Below are positions 57,816 through 64,000 of a DNA stretch of 64,000 nucleotides, one piece after another. This DNA comes from a bacterium (GTDB taxonomy: Bacteria > Joyebacterota > Joyebacteria > Joyebacterales > Joyebacteraceae): positions 232,784-296,783 of the forward strand of contig JALGZK010000003.1 of the NCBI GenBank assembly GCA_025774935.1, written 5' to 3'. Both the position numbers and the translations under genes were made by a program. The notes beneath the pieces were generated by a model. The model was given only the letters and a program-made list of their open reading frames with translations. It ran no database searches and was not told the DNA's origin. Each line of letters begins with the position of its first letter. The stretch's first letter is position 1.

Positions 57816-58019
57816 CAGGAGCCACGAGGCGCCGAGCGCGAAGACGAAGATCAGGAGCGAGCACGCGAACGGATTCAGACATCACCTCACGGGCGGGGCC
57901 CCATCGCGCGGGGCCAGAGTGAAACCACGTCCAGCGAAGCTACCACACGCACGCGGCGTTGGGAAGGCTGGTGCATGACAGTTTGAGTAGGTGGGGTCTT
58001 CGCGGGGAGCGTGGGTGTC

Positions 58020-58958
58020 TCACCGTACGAGGGGGTTCCTGAGGCCGAACGCCAGGCGCCGGGCAGATGCCGTGAAACGACCGCGGAGACGGGCCTCGTA
58101 GCCGCGCCAGCGGCGGGCCGTGTCGCGGAGGGCCTTCGTCCCGGACATCTCGTGGACGGTCTCGAGACCGAGGATGTGTTCGCGGTGCGTCTCCTGGTCG
58201 GCGAGCCGCTCGCCGCTCCAGGTCTCGTCGAGGTCGTGCCGCGACCAGTACCCGGTGTCGTAGCGGTCCAGCGAGAAGACGAGCCCGCGGACGCAGCGCT
58301 CGAACAGGTCGGGCGCCCCCTCCTCGGACATCGCGCGCGCGACGTCGAAGATCGCCCAGAGGGCTCGCAGGTGCCCGCCGAGCGCCAGCGACGGCCGCCG
58401 CGGCATCGGGTGTTCCTCGATGAAGGCGAGCGTGGCGAGTCCGGCCTCGTCGCCCGTGTCTCCGATCTCCCGGAGGAATCCGCCGTCCTCGACGGTCGTG
58501 CAGAAGCCCGGGAATGCGACACGCACGGCCTCGTCTGCCCCGTCGAGCCTTACCAGCGAGGCCGCCCGGACGAGGGCACTGACGCACTCCGCGTGCACGG
58601 CGCCCCCGAACCACCCGTGGCCCAGTTCTCGCCTCAGCGCTCGCGGCGGGTCCGGGACCGACCAGCTGGCGAAGCTCCCGGGGACGCTCTCCTGGCTTCC
58701 GACGAGCCACCGGCACGCCCTCTCGAAGCGCTCGCGGCGGCCAGAGCTCCCGCCCTCAAGGTAGATCTCGAGGTTCCCGAGCGCATAACGCGCGACGCGC
58801 CTCGGTGATTCCACCAGGGCGCCGTCGTTCGATCTTGCGAGGGGCAGACCCGCGTCGTCCACGTCGCGGCGAGGGTCGCTCCACTTTGAGTAGTCCAGGT
58901 AGTAGCCGCGGGGGGACTCGAGGTCGATGTGCTTCCCCCGCATCACCCCACGCTTCAC
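58020..58958 (-). CDS. D-glucuronyl C5-epimerase-like protein
   Basis: A 312-residue soluble protein with no signal peptide. It resembles the C-terminal catalytic (alpha/alpha) domain of D-glucuronyl C5-epimerases: YYLDYSKWSDPR near the start, GDEAGLATLAFIEEHP in the middle and DTGYWSRHDLDETWSGERLA followed by HREHILGLETVHEMSG and ARRWRGY at the end. In known systems this fold converts glucuronate to iduronate in a polymer. It lies between the aminotransferase and the phosphoglycosyltransferase, so a role in tailoring the polysaccharide repeat or lipid-linked precursor is inferred. A structural homologue without epimerase activity is possible. Confidence 0.7.
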   Translation of the reverse strand: MKRGVMRGKHIDLESPRGYYLDYSKWSDPRRDVDDAGLPLARSNDGALVESPRRVARYALGNLEIYLEGGSSGRRERFERACRWLVGSQESVPGSFASWSVPDPPRALRRELGHGWFGGAVHAECVSALVRAASLVRLDGADEAVRVAFPGFCTTVEDGGFLREIGDTGDEAGLATLAFIEEHPMPRRPSLALGGHLRALWAIFDVARAMSEEGAPDLFERCVRGLVFSLDRYDTGYWSRHDLDETWSGERLADQETHREHILGLETVHEMSGTKALRDTARRWRGYEARLRGRFTASARRLAFGLRNPLVR

Positions 58959-59024
58959 GGGCGGTCCCTCCGGTTGTCTCTCCCGGCGCGCTCCCCGGCA
59001 GCGCCTCCCTACAGCCCGGCAACG

Positions 59025-60137
59025 CTACCGCACGTTCCCGGCGACGTACGCGAGAACCGTCGATGCCACGTAGTCCCTCTCCTCCTCGGTCAGGAGCGAG
59101 AAGATCGGGAGCGAGAGCGTCTCCTTCGACGCGCGCTCGGACTCGGGAAGGTCGCCCTCCTTGTATCCGAGCTTCGCGAAGCACTTCTGGAGGTGCAGCG
59201 ACAGCGGGTAGTAGATCGCGCAGCCGACGTCGTTCGCCTTGAGGTGCTCCTTTAGTCCGTCGCGGTCGGGAACGCGGATCACGTACTGGTTGTAGATGTG
59301 ACGCGCCCCGTCCATCTTGAATGGCGTCACGATCTCCGTGTCCTTGAACCGTTCGTTGTAGTAGTCGGCGTTGCGCGAACGGCCGTCGCTCCACTCGTCG
59401 AGGTGGTTCATCTTGACATCGAGGACCGCCGCCTGCAGTGCGTCGAGGCGGCTGTTCATGCCGATCGTCCAGTGGTGATAGAGTTCCGACTGACCGTGTT
59501 CGCGAAGACTGATGAGGAGGTCCGCGAGCTTCTCGTCATCCGTCGTAAGCATGCCGCCGTCGCCGTAGCCACCGAGGTTCTTGCTCGGGAAGAAACTGAA
59601 GCACCCGACGTCCGCGAGCGACCCCGCCCGTCTTCCCTTGTACTCGGAACCGATTGCCTGCGCGGCGTCCTCGATCACGACAAGGCCGTGCCTCTTTGCG
59701 ATCTCGTTGATCGGGTCCATGTCGGCGCACTGCCCGAACAGATGAACCGGCATGATCGCCTTCGTCTTCTCGGTGATCGCGGCTTCGATCTTCGCAGGGT
59801 CGATGTTGTACGTCGCAGCGTCGATGTCGACGTAGACCGGAACCGCGCCGGCCCGCCAGATCGATCCCCCGGTCGCGAAGAACGTGTACGGCGTCGTGAT
59901 GACCTCGTCGCCCTCGCCCACTCCCCAGGCCATGAGCGCGAGGAGGAGTGCATCGGTGCCCGAGGCGCATCCCACGGCCCGCTTCGTCCCGCAGTACTCG
60001 GCCACGCGCTCCTCGAACGCCGCGACCTTCGGTCCGAGCTTGAAGTACTGGGTCTCGACGACTCCGGCGATCGCCGGGTCGATCTCGCCTTTGATGATGC
60101 GGTACTGCCTGACCAAATCGAGCAGAGGGACCTTCAT
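59025..60137 (-). CDS. DegT/DnrJ/EryC1/StrS-family sugar aminotransferase
   Basis: A 370-residue PLP enzyme that makes amino sugars from nucleotide-linked keto sugars. It has ASGTDALLLAL, the Asp-containing VVIEDAAQAIGS and the PLP lysine in FFPSKNLGGYGDGG (K186). The ATG at 60137 (MKVPLLDLVRQY) is the usual family start and follows AAAGGCGG; the upstream frame to 60176 is not used. It is first of a three-gene minus-strand run (aminotransferase, epimerase-like, phosphoglycosyltransferase), facing the glycosyltransferase pair across a divergent promoter region. Confidence 0.9.
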   Translation of the reverse strand: MKVPLLDLVRQYRIIKGEIDPAIAGVVETQYFKLGPKVAAFEERVAEYCGTKRAVGCASGTDALLLALMAWGVGEGDEVITTPYTFFATGGSIWRAGAVPVYVDIDAATYNIDPAKIEAAITEKTKAIMPVHLFGQCADMDPINEIAKRHGLVVIEDAAQAIGSEYKGRRAGSLADVGCFSFFPSKNLGGYGDGGMLTTDDEKLADLLISLREHGQSELYHHWTIGMNSRLDALQAAVLDVKMNHLDEWSDGRSRNADYYNERFKDTEIVTPFKMDGARHIYNQYVIRVPDRDGLKEHLKANDVGCAIYYPLSLHLQKCFAKLGYKEGDLPESERASKETLSLPIFSLLTEEERDYVASTVLAYVAGNVR

Positions 60138-60223
60138 CGATGTCCGCCTTTCGTCCGTGCATTCAGAGTCCCGCAATCCCGCGACGCGATGACGCGCTCC
60201 GCCGTCACGGGCACGTCCCCCAT

Positions 60224-60252
60224 CTCATATCAGCTTTACGAGGCCGTTTCAA
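60224..60252 (-). promoter_or_regulatory. Promoter of the aminotransferase gene run
   Basis: On the minus strand, TTGAAA (60252-60247), a 17-nt spacer and TATGAG (60229-60224). It is about 85 nt upstream of the ATG at 60137 and back to back with the plus-strand promoter at 60278. Confidence 0.5.
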
Positions 60253-60277
60253 CGGCATTCCCGGCCGCCCGTTCGGG

Positions 60278-60306
60278 TTGACACGTCCGGGACGGCCCCA
60301 TACCCT
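60278..60306 (+). promoter_or_regulatory. Promoter of the glycosyltransferase pair
   Basis: On the plus strand, perfect TTGACA (60278-60283), a 17-nt spacer and TACCCT (60301-60306), about 55 nt before the ATG at 60362. With the minus-strand promoter it forms a divergent pair separated by about 25 nt between the -35 boxes. Confidence 0.6.
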
Positions 60307-60361
60307 CGACTCATTGCACTTCGCGTGCCCACCCGACGCACCAAGGAAAGAACCTCGGGGA

Positions 60362-61531
60362 ATGACCGGAGACCACTCACTGCGCGACCGCCGCATCGTC
60401 CTCGTGTCGAACACGTCGTGGTATCTCTGGAACTTCAGGGGCGACACCATACGCGCGCTCATCCGGCTCGGAGCCGAAGTGACCACGGTCGCGCCGGAGG
60501 ACGCGTACCGCGAGCGCCTCGAGGGACTCGGCGCCGCGCACGTCGTCTGGCGGTTCGACCGAAGGAGCGTGGCTCCGTGGACGAGCCTCGGTCCCCTCCG
60601 CCGCCTGCGCGGCCTCTACCGGAGGCTGTCCCCCGACGTCGTCCACCACTTCACGATCAAGCCGGTCATCCTCGGCGGCATCGCCGCGAGGCTCGAACGC
60701 GTCCCCGGAATCGTCCAGTCCGTGCCCGGGCTCGGGCTCGCGTTCGCCGAGTCGAACGTTCTCCACGTCCCGGCGCTCCTCGGGTACCGCCTCGCGCTCG
60801 GGGGACGGGCCAGGACCATCTTCCAGAACGCCGACGACATGGAGCGCCTGATCGCTAGCGGAGTCGCCGCGCGGGAACGGAGCGTCCTGATCCGGAGTTC
60901 GGGGGTCGATGTGGAGCGCCTCGGCGCGGTATCGCACCCGGCCGACTCGGGAGCCGCCTCGCCGGCGCGGCCGATCACGTTCCTGATGGCATGCAGGATG
61001 CTGTGGGCGAAGGGCGTCCGCGAGTACGCCGAGGCCGCAGCGGCGCTGCACAATCGTGGGATGAACGCGCGGTTCGTGCTTCTGGGCGACCCGGACGAGG
61101 GCAATCCGGACGCCGTCCCGCGTGACTGGCTCGAGAACCTCCGTCTATCCGGCGACGTCGAGTGGCGCGGGTTCCAGGACGACGTCACGGGGGAACTCGC
61201 GGAGGCGGATGTCGTGATCCTCCCTTCCTACTATGGAGAAGGGGTGCCGAAGTCGCTCCTCGAAGGAGGAGCAGCGGGTAGGGCTCTCGTCGCCGCCGAC
61301 GCCCCGGGTTCCCGTGACGTCGTGATCGACACCGAGACCGGGCTGCTCGTACCCCCGAAGGACGGAACGGCGCTCGCGGAAGCCATGGAGAAGCTCATCC
61401 GGGATCCGGAACTCCGACAGGAGCTCGGACGCCGTGCGCAGGAGCTGGTCCGAGCCGAGTTCTCGAGCGACGCGGTCGTCGACCGCACCATCGAGGTCTA
61501 CGAGAGCGCGCTCGCGGAGGGGTCGAAGTGA
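60362..61531 (+). CDS. GT4-family glycosyltransferase
   Basis: A 389-residue glycosyltransferase of GT-B fold. The N-terminal half has IVLVSNTSWYLWNFRGDTIRA and PDVVHHFTIKPVILGGIAAR, the pattern of GT4 enzymes acting on UDP-sugars such as WbpH/CapM-like proteins. The C-terminal half carries PSYYGEGVPKSLLEGGAAGRA, containing the nucleotide-sugar-binding Glu residues. The ATG at 60362 is used; the frame is open to 60140 across the promoter, which cannot be coding. Its stop overlaps the next start as GTGA (61528-61531). It adds a sugar to the lipid-linked repeat in the cytoplasm; the acceptor is unknown. Confidence 0.87.
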   Translation: MTGDHSLRDRRIVLVSNTSWYLWNFRGDTIRALIRLGAEVTTVAPEDAYRERLEGLGAAHVVWRFDRRSVAPWTSLGPLRRLRGLYRRLSPDVVHHFTIKPVILGGIAARLERVPGIVQSVPGLGLAFAESNVLHVPALLGYRLALGGRARTIFQNADDMERLIASGVAARERSVLIRSSGVDVERLGAVSHPADSGAASPARPITFLMACRMLWAKGVREYAEAAAALHNRGMNARFVLLGDPDEGNPDAVPRDWLENLRLSGDVEWRGFQDDVTGELAEADVVILPSYYGEGVPKSLLEGGAAGRALVAADAPGSRDVVIDTETGLLVPPKDGTALAEAMEKLIRDPELRQELGRRAQELVRAEFSSDAVVDRTIEVYESALAEGSK

Positions 61532-62673
61532 GCTCTCCGGTTCGAATCATGCACGTCATCACGGGACTCGAGATCGGCGGGGCCGAGCAGTCTCTCCACC
61601 AGCTCCTGAGCGTCACCGACAGGAACGAGTTCGATCCCGTCGTCGTCTCACTCACCACGGCCGGTCGGGTGGCCGCGCGTATCGAGCGGCTCGGTGTCGA
61701 GGTCCGCGCGCTCGGCCTCTCTCGTTCGCTCCCGAACCCGTGGGGGATTCTGTCGCTGGCCGGTGAGATCCGTCGGGGCCGGCCCGAAGTGATCCAAACG
61801 TGGATGTACCACGCGGATCTCCTCGGCGGAGTCGCGGCGTGGCTCGCAGGCGGTGTTCCCGTCGCATGGGGAATCCGGCACTCCGACTTCGACTGGAAGG
61901 CGACGAGCGCGCGAACACGCTACGTGGTCAGAGCGTGCGCCCGGCTATCGAGAGTCCTTCCCACGAAGATCGTGTCGAACTCGCACGTCGCGAGGGAGTT
62001 CCACGGCTCGATCGGCTACGACGCCTCCAAGATCGTCGTGATTCCGAACGGGTTCGATCTCGTGGCCTTCCGGCCCGATCCCCGCGCGCGACGGGAGGTG
62101 CGCGAAGAGATCGGAGTACCTGACGATGCCGTCCTCATCGGGGCGGCAGGTCGGTTCCACCCGCAGAAGGACCACGCGACGCTCGCGGCCGCGGCCGCGA
62201 TCCTAGCGGAGCGGGACCCCGGCGTCCGATTCGCGCTCTGCGGTGAGGGAATCGAAGAGGGGAATCCCCAGCTCGCGGGCCTCTTCGAACGCGACGCCCT
62301 CCAGGGTCGGGTCAGTCTCCTGGGACGACGCGACGACATGCCGCGTATCCTCGCGGCGCTCGACGTCGCGACATCCTCCTCCTCCTACGGCGAGGCGTTC
62401 CCGCGAGTCCTTGGAGAGGCCATGGCTTGCGGCGTGCCGTGCGTCGCGACCGACGTGGGCGATTCGGCGATCATCGTCGAGGACACGGGAATCATCGTGC
62501 CCCCGCGGAACGCCGGAGCGCTCGCGGACGCGTGGTCCAAGATGATCTCGATGGGAGCTGCCGGAAGGGCGAGGCTGGGCAAAGCCGGAAGAGCGAGGAT
62601 CCGGGAGCACTACGAGGCAGGAGCGGTCGGACGCCGGTTCGCCGCACTTCACAAGGAGCTCGCAGGGCGCTGA
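61528..62673 (+). CDS. GT4-family glycosyltransferase
   Basis: A 381-residue GT-B glycosyltransferase. It has IMHVITGLEIGGAEQSLHQL at the N-terminus, VIQTWMYHADLLGGVAAWLA, and IPNGFDLVAFRPDP at the inter-domain junction. The donor-site loop is SYGEAFPRVLGEAMACGVPCV. The GTG start overlaps the previous stop, so the two transferases are translationally coupled. The transferred sugar cannot be told from the sequence. It ends convergently with the flippase gene 37 nt away. Confidence 0.88.
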   Translation: MSSPVRIMHVITGLEIGGAEQSLHQLLSVTDRNEFDPVVVSLTTAGRVAARIERLGVEVRALGLSRSLPNPWGILSLAGEIRRGRPEVIQTWMYHADLLGGVAAWLAGGVPVAWGIRHSDFDWKATSARTRYVVRACARLSRVLPTKIVSNSHVAREFHGSIGYDASKIVVIPNGFDLVAFRPDPRARREVREEIGVPDDAVLIGAAGRFHPQKDHATLAAAAAILAERDPGVRFALCGEGIEEGNPQLAGLFERDALQGRVSLLGRRDDMPRILAALDVATSSSSYGEAFPRVLGEAMACGVPCVATDVGDSAIIVEDTGIIVPPRNAGALADAWSKMISMGAAGRARLGKAGRARIREHYEAGAVGRRFAALHKELAGR

Positions 62674-62690
62674 GCGCATGTCGAGCTGGC

Positions 62691-62717
62691 CCCCGAACCG
62701 GCCAGCCGGTTCAGGGG
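62691..62717. terminator. Convergent hairpin between glycosyltransferase and flippase
   Basis: CCCCGAACCGGC pairs with GCCGGTTC and GGGG around a 2-nt loop, with one bulged A. It overlaps the stop codon of the flippase gene and lies 17 nt after the glycosyltransferase stop. A bidirectional terminator is plausible, although U tracts are weak on both strands. Confidence 0.5.
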
Positions 62718-64000
62718 TTACCGCCCCCCACCCTCTCTCCGCCCGAACGATGCCCGAACCCGCGCTCCCGAAGATCCCGGAGCGCCTCTCTGACCCTTCG
62801 CACGTCATCCATCCTCGGCCGCCACGCCTCGGACAGACTCATCCCCGTCACGCGCCGGAACGCCGCCACGAGAATGACGCTGCTCGTGAGGAACCCGAGC
62901 GTCATTGCGAGCGCCGCGCCGGCGAGACCCATGACGGGAAGCAGAACGAGAAGCGCGGTGATGTTGACGACGATGCTGGAACCGACGGCCCACGAACAGA
63001 TGCCGGGGCGGTCCGTTCCCATGAAGAACGGAACGAGCACCTTCGACGTCGCGCGCATGAGCACGCCCGGAGCCATGATCCAGATGAGCGGTACCGCATC
63101 CAGGAACCGAGGGGAGAGGAGCACCGCAACGATGGGCCAGGCGAGCGCGCAGAGAACGGCTAGACCCGCCGCCGCGACCACGGCCGTGATCCTCGCGGAC
63201 TGACTCACGACGTCCGGTCGGCCGGCGGCGTCAGAAGCAACACGATGGAAGAGCGCGTTCGCGACGGAGTTCGGAAGCAGCAGGAGTTGCGACATGAGTC
63301 CCGAGGCCGCAGCGAAGATGCCGATCTCGCCTGCCGTCACGAAGAAGGCAAGGACCATTGTCCCAACGCGCACGTTGACGGTGTTGCCGACTCTCTCGAT
63401 GTAGGACCGGAGACCGTACGACAGGAGCAGCCGGTAGTGCTCGAGTCTCAGACGCACGCGCCGATACGCGCCCTCCTGGCGAAGCGCTACCGCGGCAAAC
63501 ACGACTCTGGTGGCGCCGCCCGCGGCGAGTGCGAGGAGCGCGCCCTCGACGCCCATGTGGAGCACCCTCACGAAGATGAGCACCGCTATGAGCTGTGCCA
63601 GGAACCCGGCGACCACCATGACGGCCATCCATGCGATGCGACCCAGACCGACCAGAAGCGAGACGCATCCACGACCGAACAGCGTGAACGGGATCACGGC
63701 GAGAGCGACCACGAACGCGGAGTGCGATGCCTTCTCGAAGATCGGGAGGCCCGTCTCCATCAGGAGTCTCCCGACCACTATCGCCACAGCTGACGAGAAG
63801 AGCAGCGCCGACGCCGTGCTCCAGACAGCCTCCGGCTTCGACAGGCGACCAGAGGCCACGGCGTAGCGGCCGGCGAGGTCCATCGCGAAGTGGAGCCCGA
63901 GCCCGAGGAGATTCCCGTAGAGAAGGCAGACCGCGTACGACCCTCGTCCTGCGGGTCCGAGGAACCACGCCAGACTCGCCTGGATGCCGAGGGTAATCAG
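62711..64000 (-). CDS. Polysaccharide flippase (Wzx/MOP superfamily), N-terminus outside window
   Basis: The frame is open from the stop at 62711 to the window edge (430 residues visible). An internal ATG at 63883 is not the start because the upstream sequence (LGIQASLAWFLGPAGRGSYAV) is a typical Wzx helix 1-2. Twelve or so hydrophobic helices are expected, and GPAGRGSYAVCLLYG and LPNSVANALFHRVA are characteristic of Wzx-type transporters. It would flip the lipid-linked repeat across the inner membrane. It is convergent with the two glycosyltransferases and belongs to the same exopolysaccharide cluster. The C-terminal tail is Arg/Gly-rich. Confidence 0.85.
   Translation of the reverse strand: MITLGIQASLAWFLGPAGRGSYAVCLLYGNLLGLGLHFAMDLAGRYAVASGRLSKPEAVWSTASALLFSSAVAIVVGRLLMETGLPIFEKASHSAFVVALAVIPFTLFGRGCVSLLVGLGRIAWMAVMVVAGFLAQLIAVLIFVRVLHMGVEGALLALAAGGATRVVFAAVALRQEGAYRRVRLRLEHYRLLLSYGLRSYIERVGNTVNVRVGTMVLAFFVTAGEIGIFAAASGLMSQLLLLPNSVANALFHRVASDAAGRPDVVSQSARITAVVAAAGLAVLCALAWPIVAVLLSPRFLDAVPLIWIMAPGVLMRATSKVLVPFFMGTDRPGICSWAVGSSIVVNITALLVLLPVMGLAGAALAMTLGFLTSSVILVAAFRRVTGMSLSEAWRPRMDDVRRVREALRDLRERGFGHRSGGERVGGGNP

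Noticed and set aside
1-64000. tRNA, rRNA or insertion sequence
   Set aside because: No cloverleaf with a CCA-adjacent acceptor stem, no rRNA-like block, and no transposase frame or terminal inverted repeats were recognised by eye; a covariance-model search would be needed to exclude small RNAs.

Overview
This is a high-GC bacterial window with almost all genes on the minus strand. No rRNA, tRNA, CRISPR array or mobile element is visible. Several secreted proteins end in a FlgD-like Ig fold with an NPFNP-type motif; two of these end in KMVLLK or KMVLLR. Together with PorV-like barrels, LVIVD propellers and lamin-tail domains, this points to an uncultured didermic lineage of the FCB superphylum (Eisenbacteria/Krumholzibacteriota-like). 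The taxonomic call is inference; no marker gene is present.

Layout, left to right. (1) 1-5.5 kb: the 5' part of a giant secreted FN3/Ig repeat protein, cut by the window edge, with its own promoter. (2) 5.8-12.9 kb: a translationally coupled run of a secreted lamin-tail protein, an outer-membrane barrel candidate, a helix-hairpin-helix protein with a barrel-like C-terminal part, and PreT/PreA dihydropyrimidine dehydrogenase. (3) 13-35.3 kb: a co-directional alpha-glucan locus. It holds a 1,790-residue secreted protein with a glucodextranase-C-like module, a PorV-like protein, a beta-barrel, a CBM48-barrel fusion, a two-CBM48 lipoprotein, MalF/MalG/MalE-type transport proteins, a free glucodextranase-C-like protein, a secreted GH57 enzyme with two CBM48 modules, a cytoplasmic debranching enzyme and a VWA membrane protein. 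No SusC/SusD pair and no MalK ATPase are present. (4) 35.5-37.6 kb: a promoter-led group of a 39-residue membrane peptide, a NapH-like polyferredoxin and a class III sirtuin. (5) 37.7-46.6 kb: secreted proteins, namely a 14-blade LVIVD propeller, a VWA protein and a double GH5 mannanase-like enzyme carrying dockerin-like and cohesin-like modules.

(6) 46.9-53.4 kb: a compact secretin locus with a strong promoter. It encodes a lipoprotein secretin, a chaperone-like beta-sandwich protein, a Cys-rich secreted subunit followed by a 14-bp UUCG hairpin, a second secreted beta-sandwich protein and a small membrane-anchored protein. No pilus ATPase is present. This is the best candidate for an undescribed surface-assembly system. 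(7) 53.6-56.5 kb: ppdK with promoter and terminator. (8) 56.6-64 kb: an exopolysaccharide cluster with a WecA/MraY-type phosphoglycosyltransferase, a D-glucuronyl C5-epimerase-like protein, a DegT aminotransferase, two GT4 glycosyltransferases driven from a divergent promoter pair, and a truncated flippase.

In the glucan locus, the most economical reading is surface or periplasmic capture by CBM48 modules, cleavage by GH57, passage through barrels and the MalFG permease, and cytoplasmic debranching. All functional statements rest on motif recognition in the sequence, not on database searches.
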